Assembly: GCA_029582155.1 (NCBI GenBank)
Contig: CM055901.1
Location: 27,850,152-27,914,151 of the forward strand
DNA: 64,000 bases
Direction: 5' to 3'
From: Panopea generosa
Taxonomy: Eukaryota > Mollusca > Bivalvia > Adapedonta > Hiatellidae
Position numbers and translations under genes: made by a program. The notes below the pieces were generated by a model, which saw only the letters and a list, made by a program, of their open reading frames with translations, did not search any database and had not been told where the DNA came from. How positions within the stretch are numbered: position 1 is the stretch's first letter; each line of letters opens with the position of its first letter. Shown one piece after another: positions 22,041 through 33,829 of the stretch.

Positions 22041-22843
22041 TTATACCCCCGACAAACAAAGTTTGAGGGGGTATATTGGAGTCACCCTGTGGTCGGTTTG
22101 TTGGTCTGTCGGTCGGTCTGTCCGTTGCAATTTTCCTTGTCAGGAGCATCACTTGAAAAGTACTGGATGGAATTTCATCAAACGTCATACAATGGTAGAA
22201 TATAATGAGAGGAAGTGCAGTGTACAAGAAACATAACTCTATTCTTGCTAATTACAGAGTTATTGCCCTTTGATAATTTTTCTTGTCAGGAGCATAACTT
22301 GAAAAGTACCAGATGGAATTTCATCAAGCTTCATACAATGGTAAAATATAATGAGAGGAAGTGCAGTGTACAAGAAACATAACTCTATTCTTGCTAATTA
22401 CAGAGTTATTGCCCTTTGATATATTTCCCTTGTCCAGAGCATTACTTTTAAAGTACTGGATGGAATTTCATCAAGCTTCATACAATGGTAGAATATAATG
22501 ACAGGAAGTGCAGTGTACAGGAAACATAACTCTATTCTTGCTAATTACAGAGTTATTGCCCTTTGATATATTTCCCTTGTCCGGAGCATAACTTGAAAAG
22601 TACTGGATGGAATTTCATCAAACGTCATACAATGGTAGAATATAATGAGAGGAAGTGCAGTGTACAAGAAACATAACTCTATTCTTGCTAATTACAGAGT
22701 TATTGCCCTTTGATATATTTCCCTTGTCTGGAGCATAACTTTAAAACTATTGGATATAATTTAATAAAACTTCATACAATGGTAAACCATTTTCTGTCAT
22801 GGCGGCGTTCGGGGGTATTCATCACCTTCAGTGATAGCTCTAG
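22041..22843 (+). mobile_element. Helentron/pearl-like element, family HA, copy 2
   Basis: It directly abuts copy 1 head to tail. The 5' end TTATACCCCCGAC...GAGGGGGTAT forms a hairpin. The core is about 4.5 units of 147 bp ('ggagcataacttgaaaagta', 'gaggaagtgcagtgtacaag'). The 3' end has GGGGGTATTCATCACC, the hairpin ATCAC-CTTCA-GTGAT and AGCTCTAG followed by T. Ends match copy 1, but the core is a different module. Confidence 0.7.
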
Positions 22844-23056
22844 TTTGTATAAGGGTTGATTTGAGTTACCTTGTTACAATAAGCAGCAATTGACTGAAAC
22901 AACAAATGAGAATTTATTTTCATTTATCATTATGAAACACATAACAATTTTTTTTTTTATCTCTGTAATAATATATCATAACCAAATAAGATGAGTTTTT
23001 TTAGGGGGATTATTTTGAAGACAGTCTGTTTTGTGTTGCAGTAGATATACTTTTTA

Positions 23057-26031
23057 CACTGTGGTCCCGTTATAACGCGGTCCGATATAACGCAAATTCC
23101 ATTATAAAGCGGTTTTTTGCTTGGCTCCCATTTTTTCGGCGGGGTGGTAAAGTCGTGATATAAAACTTTAAAATCTGTGCGAATGATCAAATTTAATGAC
23201 AACCAAACAATAGATCGTGGCCATGTTTTGATTTGATAACCACTCATCTTCTACTCACCAATTAGCCTTGATTATAACGAACTATTACAACCATTACCTC
23301 ATGGTGGTTTAAAGGATAGTTTAAGTGATTGATTCATGCCAACATTGACTATTAACAGTTTGTAAGTAATCCCGAGTACTTCAATAAATGCTGTCACGCG
23401 CCAAACACGGAAGCCATATGCAAACTTTGTTTTTATCGAGTGATCAAGCAACGAAGCGGTTGACAGGTATTAATATATCGCGGGTATCATATCTGATACT
23501 TCAGATATTCATTTTTAAAAGGCCAGAAGTGCTTATGCGATGGCGCATTGTCTGGCGTCCGTCGTCTGTCGTCTGTCAGCAGCACTTTCTCTGAAACCAC
23601 TAGGCCATTTAAACTGAAACTTCACATGCATGTTTCTGTTGCATAGGAGACTATACAGAAGATTTTTTTTTTCGATCTGAAATTCAAGATGGCCGCCGTT
23701 ACTAAAAATAGTCCAAAACTTAAAAAATCTTCTTCTCATGAATGGCCCAACAGATTTTCAAAATGTTTATGTAGTAATGATGACCAACTATAGCATTGTT
23801 AGATTTGTTCAAATGGTGTCCCTAGTGTTAAATATGACCCCACCCCGAGGGTTCAATTAGGGGACACATGTCACTATAATATTTTTTTTTTTTTTTTTTT
23901 AAATTGAAATGATTTTGCCTATATCTTAACAGAAGCATTGTTTGGTGAAGGAGGTTCAGATTGTAAAAATGAATGGGTTCCACTGTCTAAAGGGGTCAGG
24001 AGGGGTCCCAAAAGGGTAAAAATTCGGAATTACTAGAATTGTTTTCTTGAGAACCTGTATGTCAGATTTGTTCTTAATTGGCATAAATTATCCCTATGTG
24101 TAGGGGTTTGATTGCAGATAAGAATTTAGAGGCTAAATTTTATAGGGGCCCTGTAAAGGGATTTAGAATTTTACATAGGGATACTATGGGAAAACAGAAA
24201 ATTCTCTTTTTCTTTCATTTATTCTGAAACCACTAGGCCAATTGAACTGAAACTTCACGTGCATATTCCTGTTGCATAGGAGACTATACAGAAGATTTTT
24301 TTTTTCGATCTGAAATTCAAGGTGGCCGCCGTTACTAAAAATAGTCCAAAACTTAAAAAATCTTCTTCTCATGAACGGCCGAACAGATTTTCAAAATGTT
24401 TATGTAGTAATGATGACCAACTATAGTATTGTTAGATTTGTTCAAATAGTGTCTCTAGGGTAAAATATGACCCCGCCCCGAGGGTTCAATTAGGGGACAC
24501 ATGTCATTATAATATTTTTTTTTTTTTTTTTTTAAAATGGAAATGATTTTGCCTATATCTTCACAGAAGCATTGTTTGGTAAAGGAGGTTCAGATTTGTA
24601 AAAATGACTGGGTTCCACTGTCTTAAGGGGTCAGGAGGGGCCCCAAAAGGGTAAAAGTTGGGAATTACTAAAATCGTTTTCTTGAGAACCGGTATGTCAG
24701 ATTTGTTCATATTTGGCTTAAATTATCCCTATGTGTAGGGGTTTGATTGCAGATAAGAATTAAGGGGCTAAAATTTATAGGGGCCCTGTAAGGGGACTTA
24801 GAATTTTACATAGGGATACTATGGGAAAACAGAAAATTCTCTTTTTCTTTCATTTATTCTGAAACCACTAGGCCAATTAAACTGAAATTTCACATGCATG
24901 TTTCTGTTGCATAGGAGACTATACAGAAGATTTTTTTTTTTCGATCTGAAATTCAAGATGGCTGTCGTTACTAATAATAGTCCAAAACTTAAAAAATCTT
25001 TTTCTCATGAATGGCCCAACTGATTTTTTCAAAATGTTTATGTAGTAATGACGACCAACTATAGTATTGTTACATTTGTTCAATTTTAATGGTGTCCCTA
25101 GGGTTAAAAATGACCCCGCCACGAGGGTTCAATTAGGGGACACATGTCACTATAATATTTTTTTTTTTTTTTTTTAAAAATGGAAATGATTTTGCCTATA
25201 TCTTCACAGAAGCATTGTTTGGTGAAGGATGTTCAGATTTTTAAAAATGAATGTGTTCCACTGTCTTAAGGGGTCAGGAGGGGCCCCAAAAGGGTAAAAA
25301 TGGGGAATTACTAAAATCGTTTTCTTGAGAACCGGTATGTCAGATTTGTTCATATTTGGCATCAATTATCTCTATGTGTAGGGGTTTGATTGCAATTAAG
25401 AATTAAGGGGCTAAAATTTATAGGGGCCCTGTAAGGGGACTTAAAATTTTACATAGGGATACTATGGGAAAACAAAATTCTCCTTTTCTTTCATACTTTC
25501 TGAAACCACAAGGCCAATTAAACTGAAACTTCACATGCATGTTTCTGTTGCATAGGAGACAATACAGAAGATTTTTTTGTGTAGTAATGATAACCAACTA
25601 TAGTATTGTTAGATTTGTTCAAATCTTGTCCCTAGGGTTAAAAATGACCCAGCCCCGAGGGTTCATGAGTCAGTAGAGCGTCCTCAGGCCCTGTTGGGCC
25701 TCTTGTTTATATAGACACCGTTTTTTCTCCTATCGGGTTAAACGGAAATGGCTGCCAATTTTAGAATAATCAAAACACAAAAACGTTTTTCTTTCTTTTC
25801 TATTTTTTGTATAAATTTTAAACATATCTAAGTGTATCTGTTGTTACCAAATATGCGTTGTATCATATTACAATGCCAACAGTACCATTCACTTAGAATC
25901 AGACAGCACGATAGGTGTGAATAACCTGACATCGATTTTTTTTTCAAGGTAATTATCGCTATAATGCGGTCTGCTTATAACGCGTTTTGTTTTGTGGACC
26001 CCAAGAACCGCGTATTAACGGGACCTGAGTG
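23057..26031. mobile_element. pogo/Tc1-like non-autonomous element with nested insertion
   Basis: Inverted ends of 25 bp: CACTGTGGTCCCGTTATAAC at the left and the complement of CACTCAGGTCCCGTTAATAC at the right, with TA on both sides (23055-23056, 26032-26033). The subterminal sequence repeats 'tataacgcgg' several times in both arms, as expected of transposase-binding repeats. Native sequence is about 23057-23519 and 25710-26031; the rest is the Helentron-like insertion. No transposase frame is seen. Confidence 0.75.
23520..25709 (+). mobile_element. Helentron/pearl-like element, family HB, long copy
   Basis: 5' region 'ggccagaagtgcttatgcga' followed by 'tggcgcattgtctgg' (the extreme 5' end is clipped compared with the copy at 33091). 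The core is three units of about 635 bp plus a partial, each beginning 'ctgaaaccactaggccaatt'. The 3' end carries 'gagtcagtagagcg', the hairpin AGGCCC-TGTT-GGGCCT and CTTG followed by T. 'cagtagagc' is the inverted match of the 5' 'gctctactg' kept in the other copy. Confidence 0.75.
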
Positions 26032-26099
26032 TATTTATTTCTACTTCTAAAGGAAGACTTTATTTGCAGAGTTGCATGATGTTTAAAAAGTATATATAT

Positions 26100-26536
26100 A
26101 TATATTATATTGTATCCCATAGTTAGGTGTAAGGTATCCCAAAGTTAGGTGTAAGGTATCTCAAAGTTAGGTACTGTAAGGTATCCCATAGTTAGGTGTA
26201 AGGTATCCCATAGTTAAGTGGAAGGTATCCCATAGTTATGTGTAAGGTATCCCATAGTTAGGTGGAAGGTATCCCATATTTAGGTGGAATATTTCCCATA
26301 GTTAGGTGTAAGTTATCCCATAGTTAGGTGTAAGGTATCGCAAAGTAAGGTGTAAGTTATCCCATAGTTAGGTGTAAGGTATCCCAAAGTAAGGTGTAAG
26401 GTATCCCATAGTTAGGTGTAAGGTATCCAATAGTTAGATGAAAGGTATCCTCATAGTTAGATGTAAGGTATCCCATAGTTAGGTGTAAGGTATCCCAAAG
26501 TTAGGTGTAAGGTATCCCATAGTTAGGTGTATGGTT
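26100..26536. repeat. 22-bp minisatellite
   Basis: Unit 'aaggtatcccatagttaggt' plus 'gt', about 20 units with substitutions (catag/caaag). A short (TA)n run precedes it at 26091. Confidence 0.95.
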
Positions 26537-26782
26537 CAAAACATTTTTTACCATTTTAACATTGACATGGTTAACATGGACAACACATTTTTATTTACTA
26601 CACATTATTTCTATCATGTTTGAACCGTATGTTAAAAAAAAAAGATGGTTGATCAGATCTGTTGAGGATTCATTCTATCAGCATAATATGTACCAGTAAA
26701 CGTTACTGCTACACTACTTGTTGGGAAATAAAATAATTATTAATAACATTATTTTTCCATTCTGTCTCTCTTACTTCTGCAG

Positions 26783-26803
26783 CACGTACATCCACTTTCA
26801 CTG
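26783..26803 (+). other. Candidate 21-nt microexon
   Basis: Seven codons (HVHPLSL in phase 0) between an unusually good acceptor (ctgtctctcttacttctgcag) and a GTAATT donor. Length is a multiple of three. Too short to judge by content; the acceptor is the main evidence. Confidence 0.3.
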
Positions 26804-26872
26804 GTAATTTTAAGCATACCAATGCATGTCGTGTCTGTTGGTAGAAAAAGGTTGAAAAGTAAAAGATGAAGA

Positions 26873-27150
26873 ATATTAAGTTGGTAAAATCTTGTTAAAC
26901 ACAACTTAATTATACTTACATTTGATGTGATAGATGGCCCTGAAAGTGAGTTTAAATTTGAAATTCAGTGTGATGTCGGTAAAATCTTGTTAAATACAAT
27001 ATAATTAAACTTACGGTTTGTTGTGATAAACCGGGCCATGAAAGTGAGTTTAAACTTCAAATTCAGTGTGATGTCGGTAAAATCTTGTTAAATACAAGAA
27101 ATTAGACTTACGGTTCATTGTGATGGATGAATCTGAAAGTGAGTTTAAAC
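26873..27150. repeat. Three tandem units of about 97 bp
   Basis: Each unit has 'ggtaaaatcttgttaaa', an acttac(a/g) block and 'tgaaagtgagtttaaac'. The Harbinger-like copy B6 starts immediately after the last unit. Confidence 0.85.
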
Positions 27151-27153
27151 TTA

Positions 27154-27332
27154 GGCCATAATAAATTAATTGCTAGATTATCATCCCCGCCTGTCCCCTA
27201 ATTTTCATGCGGCCCCGACCATTTATTTTCATAAAAAAATAAAATTAAAAAAATCTAAAAATAAAATCCTCCCACCCTCCCTATTTTTAAGAAAAATATG
27301 GATGATAATCTAGCAATTAATTTATAATGGCC
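27154..27332. mobile_element. Harbinger-like MITE, copy B6
   Basis: 179 bp with intact inverted ends (GGCCATAATAAATTAATTGC) and TTA on both sides (27151-27153, 27333-27335). The interior is as in B2. Confidence 0.9.
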
Positions 27333-27510
27333 TTAAATGTAATATATTAAGAATGAAATGCTATAAATGTCTTAAAATTATAATTAGTTTTAAAAAGGGA
27401 AACAAAGCATCTCATTAACATAAATAAATAAAATCTGAATTATTTGGTATATCAAATCCACCAAAGTGTGACAAAAACAATATTTCATTCTAAATGATGT
27501 GATGCCGGGC

Positions 27511-27795
27511 CCTGATTAGCTCAGTCGGTTACGCGTCTGACTATCAATCCAGGGGTCGTGAGTTCGAATCCCCCGCCCGGCAACAGTCTCCGTGATGATT
27601 GATATATGACATTGTGTCTCATTATCATTTGTCTCTCACCACTGATTCAAGTGGGAAAGTTATCAGTTACTTGCAGAGAAGGGGTGTGCTCGAGTACTGG
27701 TTAATCCCAGGAAACAGTGGTTAGGTTAACTGATCGTCTGTTAGCCCTCGATGGCATAAAAATGACGCTAAATATTCAATCAAGTCAGTCAGTCT
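27511..27795 (+). mobile_element. tRNA-derived SINE, family F3 (well preserved)
   Basis: The tRNA-like head has 'gattagctcagtcggttacg' (A box) and 'gagttcgaatccccc' (B box). GCCGGGC at its start pairs with GCCCGGC before the body, like an acceptor stem. Body: 'gtctccgtgatgattgatat', 'attcaagtgggaaag', 'gagtactggttaatcccagg', and tail 'tcaatcaagtcagtcagtc'. The body motif 'gagtactggttaatcccagg' is shared with 36864. Confidence 0.85.
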
Positions 27796-27944
27796 AAATG
27801 ATGAATTTGAAACGAACAAATATAAGTCACAGGAAAAAAGGAATATTTGAAATAGTCAATTTTAGCACAATCACATTTGAAACTGTGATAAATTGACAAT
27901 ACAATGGTAAATCTAAAATTAGTCATCACTGTGAATAAATGTGT

Positions 27945-28150
27945 AAATCCATAATGGCCACTGCTTCAGTTGTGGTCTCAAGTCTAAAGCTCTGTAGCCT
28001 AACTCTGTCTAAAGGCATTGTACTCAAAAAATTGTCAATTACTTTGAAAAAGGTGGTGGTTCTGCTTAAATTCGTTCTTTCTGAGATTTCCTACTCCAGT
28101 AAAATTGGATGTAATATAACCTGTTATTTGTTCAAAGTAACATCCCACTT
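27945..28150 (+). mobile_element. tRNA-derived SINE, family F4 (degraded)
   Basis: Recognisable through 'tgtggtctcaagtctaaag', 'gtcaattactttgaaaaagg', 'tggtggttctgc' and 'ccagtaaaattggatgtaat'. The head's B box is lost. Confidence 0.5.
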
Positions 28151-28342
28151 CATTCCTCCCCTTCACCACTCTCCCCCTTTTCAATAAGTGCAAACTACAT
28201 TTTTCTTTTACTTAACCTAGAAACATTCCTAATTAAAACATCAATAGTGCAATTCTCCTTTTTCTATTTGTTTAACCTGGGAACATTGACTCCAAGAAGT
28301 GTGGTTATTGTTGTTGTTTTTTTTGTCCCCTTTGTGAGTCAG

Positions 28343-28463
28343 AAATACTTTGCTAACGATCAGCCATCAATCAAGGGACGCTGTTTCAGCGGATGTCTCC
28401 TATTACAGAAAATTGGTGGAAATTGTTCACATTATCCGCATTACAGAATCATCATCACAATGT
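28343..28463 (+). other. Possible 121-nt exon (weak to moderate)
   Basis: A long pyrimidine tract ('tttttttgtcccctttgtgagtcag' region) precedes a phase-0 open frame reading KYFANDQPSIKGRCFSGC and ending near a GTGAGG donor at 28464. It contains several CpGs. The exit phase (1) does not match the phase-0 chain, so it may be unrelated. Confidence 0.25.
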
Positions 28464-28714
28464 GTGAGGAGAAATCACTGGCTCCATAATGTAATAACAA
28501 AATATTTTTCCACAGAAATGGAAGCCGGCTAAGTGCTGGTTTCCTAACTCAAACATATCATTGCAGGAAATTAATATCAAAATCGTTTTCGAAAAAAATT
28601 AAAGATATGATGAGAATATGAGTGAAGAATAGTGATGGATGAAGATACGATAAAAAAGATTACGTTTCATTTTATTGAACATTGATGCCATGTATTAATA
28701 TTAAAGTACATGCA

Positions 28715-29115
28715 AGGGGTTTTAAAGTTTGCTTGTTGTCGGTGAGTCATTGTGTTGTCCGATTGGTCGATCTTGGTCGGTCTTTGTATGTGATGCTGCC
28801 TTATTTTCATGTAGAGTTATTGCCCTTGATCTTAGTAAAATTGCTGTATTTACCATATTTATAATATTTCTTATGAAGTGAATGTTTCCGCAGTTTTTAG
28901 GCAATTGACTTGAAACTTTACACACCTATGCAACATCAAGTGTAGATGTGCCTGATACAAATTTTGTGATATTGTCTTAATTCCAAGCAGAGTTATTGCC
29001 CTTACACTTACTAAAATGCTGTTATTATTTTATTACAATTCTTGTGGAGTAATCAAACTAACACAATTTTCAGGCGAGTGCCTTTAAACTTTGCATATAT
29101 TATCAATCACCAGTG
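28715..29115 (+). mobile_element. Partial Helentron-like modules
   Basis: Two copies of a module of about 180 bp containing 'agagttattgcccttgatct'/'agagttattgcccttacact', 'acttactaaaatgctg'-like and 'tgaaactttacacacc'/'taaactttgcatat' segments. Neither terminus is evident. Confidence 0.45.
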
Positions 29116-29176
29116 AATATCGGGGTCGGTGTAAAACACTGACAATATAGATAATGAAGGAAAATGCTGATGATAA

Positions 29177-29377
29177 TGCCATTATAAATTAATTTCTAGA
29201 TTATCATCCAAATCAAATTTTTCTTAAAAAAGGTGGGAGGAGGATTTAATTTTTTATTTTCATTTTCAAATTTATTTTTTTATTTATTTTTTTTTTTATG
29301 AAAATAAAAAGGGTCAGGTGGCATGAAAATTAGGGGGCGGGCGAGGATGATAATCTAGCAATTATTTTATTATTGCC
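29177..29377. mobile_element. Harbinger-like MITE, copy B7
   Basis: 201 bp in reverse orientation, with TAA on both sides (29174-29176, 29378-29380). Ends are slightly diverged (TGCCATTATAAATTAATTTC; right ...TTGCC). Confidence 0.85.
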
Positions 29378-30430
29378 TAATGTACAAATATGGAAAAATG
29401 CTCATGATATAGATACAAAATGCAGATGACACGTTTTGAAATTGTGAATTTAATATTGTAGTTCTATTTTATAAGTGTTAAAAAACACGGATGATAATAA
29501 TAATAATAATAATTTTAGTAATAGCTAACAATAATTTTAATAATAGCTCTATTATTAGTTTGATAAACATGAATAATAATACTAATATACCTTATTTTTT
29601 GCCTGATTTCGAGTTGAATAAATTAGGTGTAACAGTAATGTTTGATAACTAGACTTCATATAGATCTGCCGTTAAATTATTGCATTCACACGCTGGGGCT
29701 GATACTGATGCTGACCAGTAAATAGACTAAGAATGAAAATGCTGACAATAAGTAGAAAGAAGGAAATACTGACACTATAGAACTAAGACGACACAAAATT
29801 TCTATATCGCGTATGTCATCAATTATATAGTATAGCCTAAATATTATTATTATACTATATATTCATACTTACTATTGAGTGTCATATAAGTCAATCAATA
29901 CTTGGTGCATATACAATTCACATAATTATTAATTGGTTTGGTTTACACAGTAGCGAATATAAAATCCACAGTAATTTCTTTATCAAACACAGCTGATATA
30001 AACTAGTTAAGTTTAATAACACACACAATCTTGCTTTTGGAATATGAAGATGCTTAAACTCAAACTCATTTATACTTTTAGAATGAAATAAAAACAAACA
30101 ACATGAACCTAAGGAAGTATATAGAGAAGGAGCGACAACTGATTGATATTTTGTGAATGCTTTTGTATTCACGCAAAATTTCACAATATTTCGTTTTCAT
30201 TTATCTCAACTTTCATTCATCTTGGAAGCAAAATAGCAAAATTCCTACATTGCAGAATGAAATTCTCATCAAAACAATTCAACTCCAAGCAATCTGTGTT
30301 TAAACTTTTGATTTTAAATTTTATAAATTGCAGCTAAAATGTCAACAAATTATGAGAAATTTTACTTCAAACCTCAATATCTTTAATTCAAGATCATTTT
30401 TTTTATCGAAACATTTTAAATTATTTAAAG
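29378..30430. other. AT-rich stretch
   Basis: It includes an (ATA)n microsatellite at 29492-29515. An 89-codon minus-strand frame at 29918-30184 is hydrophobic and AT-driven, and I do not support it as a gene. Confidence 0.45.
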
Positions 30431-30433
30431 TTA

Positions 30434-30460
30434 GACCATAATAAATTAATTATCATCCCT
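30434..30460. mobile_element. Solo terminus of the Harbinger-like MITE, B8
   Basis: TTA then GACCATAATAAATTAATTAT and CATCC: a left inverted end with an 8-bp gap and no interior or right end. Confidence 0.6.
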
Positions 30461-31051
30461 AACGTGTTGCAACTCTTCAAAGGCTATTGCTAAAATATTT
30501 TTTACCCTTTTCAGATGCACCTGCAATTAAACAAATGATTAAAAGATCGAAAAAATTTCAGAATTACCGGTAATATAATTAACATCAATCATGTATATCT
30601 TTGATCTAGCTTATTAAAGTAGATCTAGTAACATTTAAGGTAAGACACAAATTGATTCAAACTGATATACATGTGCCATCGCGTAATCAAACAATGGTGT
30701 TTCAATGCGTTCTGTTCAATCATTTCAGAGCAAATAATAAGCCTGTAACTTCGCAAACACGCACGCACTAACAAATGCAAGAATGAATAAATATAGAAAA
30801 AAAACACATCACAACACTTTGTAACACAAAACAACAATTTTTATTTCTTATTGTATTATTATAGTGACAAACAAATCTAAATCTATTACATTTATATTTA
30901 ATTTCTTAAGACCTTGCTTGAAGACTGTTTTTACCAGTTTACATGAATCACGCTACATGGTGTAATGTGCTGGATACATTGGTCAGAAGATGGTCACTTT
31001 TATTGACCACAAATACTTACCAATGCCATTTCTGTTTTCTTTTTTGTGCAG

Positions 31052-31111
31052 AATTGTTTACAAAAGAGCAGTTTTGAAAATGTATCTCCACCTCCCGGAA
31101 CATTGCTTTGG
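31052..31111 (+). other. Candidate 60-nt exon
   Basis: Between 'tctgttttcttttttgtgcag' and a GTATGA donor. In phase 0 it reads NCLQKSSFENVSPPPG then TLLW, and one other frame is also open. Length is a multiple of three and the acceptor is strong. No family recognised. Confidence 0.35.
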
Positions 31112-32240
31112 GTATGAATCAATTATTATGCAAATTAGATCAAGCAAGTGTTTGCGGAACTGTACAAATCATGGCGAAGTATTTTGAAACCAAAACTGGA
31201 ATGATATTTTATTATTCGTATTTCTCTTTTGTATACATTTTCTTCAAGTGTTTATACAGTTTTAACTGCACAACAACAGACCAGAGCAAAATTAGCTCTT
31301 ATTATGCCATTCACCAGTAAACACATAGAAAGCTTTAAGATTGCCACTTTGATATGTTTTTTGTAAAATTTTGAATAGTAAAATGATATACAAGCCATGT
31401 TTGTAATTTTCGAGAAAACGCTTGAGATGTTAATAATCACAATTTTTTTAAGTTAATATGAGAAGGTATTTAACACCCATTTCCTTATCATAATTATAAA
31501 ATTGTGAAGTCTTGTCAATAGTATGAAACCCAAGTTCCAGTAATTATAATCTAAAGAAAAGGCTCTGGATGTTGAAATCCGACATTGATTTGAGGTGAGA
31601 ATTACATAAGTAATAAGGTAGATCTTTTTGACAAGTTAACTAAACAAATTTTGAATTGTGACAATGAAGTTAGGGGATTTAATTTATAACATTTGAGCTA
31701 TTGAAAGAATACATTTAATGTTTTTAAAGTAGATGAAAGTTAAATCAGTAACTCAGAATGATTTTGTTAATGGTGAATTTGGCAGACTATCTCTTATGTG
31801 TCAACGATATGACTTTTTTTTGCATATATCATTATTATTGGTTAAAAGTATTGAATGCAAACGATGCAAAATAATTTAAAAAATGTTATAGAAAGCAGAT
31901 TTGATATCCAAATAATAAAAAAACTGTCCATTCATGCCTTATTTAATCAGGATAGTTACCTAGCATGCCAAGAGTTAGAAGCCACTATGAATTCCTGAAG
32001 ACATGGAATCCTAAGATAGATTTAATGCAGTTTGTTCACGCACTATGCTGATTCCTAGACAGAAGTACAGCGCTTGAAATTTCTGATAGATTAAGAGCAA
32101 CTTGTCCTCCCTTTCCAACATTTTAATTGATTGCTGAAAATCAAAGAAATATTAAGGTCAGTTTCTTAAATCATACTCATCCTCAACAAATGGTCACTTG
32201 TTATGGCGAGCGGACAAGTAGGATTTTTCAGCCCAGAAGT
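31112..32240. other. AT-rich stretch without recognised features
   Basis: I see no repeat family or gene here. Confidence 0.45.
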
Positions 32241-33829
32241 ATTAATAGCCGCTTAGTGGATATTGTCTTGCCGCGACCGTGAGATTAAGGTGTTGCTTTT
32301 CCGTCGACGGCGGTGGCGGCGTCGAACATTTATATTTAGCTCCAACATTGTTTTCGTTTTTACACTAATTTTCAACAAGTAAAAGTGCTAGGACACTCAT
32401 TCTGGGATCATAGTTACAACTAACACCCTACATCACATTTTACACTGCAGATGCCGAGTATGACCAACATTGCATGGTCCATTGACTTTGTTTGATGCTG
32501 AATTTTGCACTTACCTCCAACGTTAAGTTTTCATTTTTACACTATTTCTCAATAAGTACTAGTGCTAGGACACTCATACATGGAATATAGTTACAACTAA
32601 CACCCTGCATCACATTATATACTGCAGATGCTAAGTATGACCTACATTGCATGGTCCATTGATTTTGTTTGATGCTGAATTTTGCATTTACTTCCATTAA
32701 GTTTTCGTTTTTACACTATTTCTCAACAAGTACAAGTGCTAGGACACTCATACTTGGATCATAGTTACAACTAACACCCTGCATCACATTATATACTGCA
32801 GATGCTGAGTATGACCTACATTGCATGGTCCATTGATTTTGTTTGATGCTGAATTTTGCATTTACTTCCAACATTAAGTTTTCGTTTTTACACTATTTCT
32901 CAACAAGTACAAGTGCTAGGACACTCATACTTGGATCATAGTTACAACTAACACCCTGCATCACATTATATACTGCAGATGCTGAGTTTGAACTACATTT
33001 CATGGTCCATTGACATTGTTTGATGCAGAATTTTGCATTTACCTCCAACGATAAGTTTCCATTTTTACACTATTTCTTTTTTTTTAATTTTTAGCTCTAC
33101 TGGCCAAAGGCCAGAAGTGCTTATGCGATGGCGCGTTGTCTGTCCTCTGACGTCTGTCATCTGTTAGCAGCACTTTCTCTGAAACTACTAGGCCAATTAA
33201 ACTGAAACTTCACATGGGTGTTTCTTTTGCATAAGAGACTATACAGAAGATTTTTTTTTTTATCTAAAATTCAAGATGGCCACCATTACTAAAAATAGTC
33301 TAAAACTTAAAAAATCCTCTTCTCATGAACGGCTCAGCATATTTTCAAAATGATTATGTAATAATGATGACCAACTATAGTTTTGTTAGATTTGTTCAAA
33401 TCGTGTCTCTAGTGTTAAAAATGACCCCTCCCCGATATTTCTATTGCATAGGAGAACTTCAAAAAGTGCTATGGCCACTATGAGTCAGTAGAGCGTCCTC
33501 TTGTTTTGTTGTTATTTTTTAATTATTTTTTTTTACCAGCTAGAGGAGGCCTTTTGCACAGTGGTCTGGATCATTAGTGAAAATAAATGGTCTAGATTTC
33601 CTGTTAGTCTAAGGTAATCCATTTATTGTTAGAAGAAAGACAATAACCATTTGAATACTATAAATCTAATGCATTTTTTTGTTTTCATCTAACTTTCTTT
33701 TATTCATTTAAATTTTTGTTTGATTAAAAAGAATTATATTTTCTTGTCATTGTATTTTAAATGTGTGTATTAACGGTCAAAGCTGACACGGCAAGACATA
33801 TCATTCCGCGGAATTCTTGTTTAGGTGTG
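32241..33829 (+). mobile_element. Helentron/pearl-like element, family HC, with nested HB copy
   Basis: 5' region 'attaatagccgcttagtgga' with subterminal GATATTGTCTTGCCGCG, whose inverted partner CACGGCAAGACATATC lies at 33797-33812. The core is just over four units of about 177 bp ('aagtgctaggacactcat', 'catcacattatatactgcag', 'cattgcatggtccattg'). The 3' end is the palindrome ATTCCGCGGAAT and TCTTG followed by T. A family HB element is inserted at 33091-33502. Confidence 0.65.
33091..33502 (+). mobile_element. Helentron/pearl-like element, family HB, short copy
   Basis: Complete 5' end TTAGCTCTACTGGCCAAAGG, one core unit only (compare three at 23520), and 3' 'gagtcagtagagcgtcctct' followed by TG. 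The GC-rich 3' hairpin of the long copy is deleted. Inserted in the family HC element. Confidence 0.75.
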
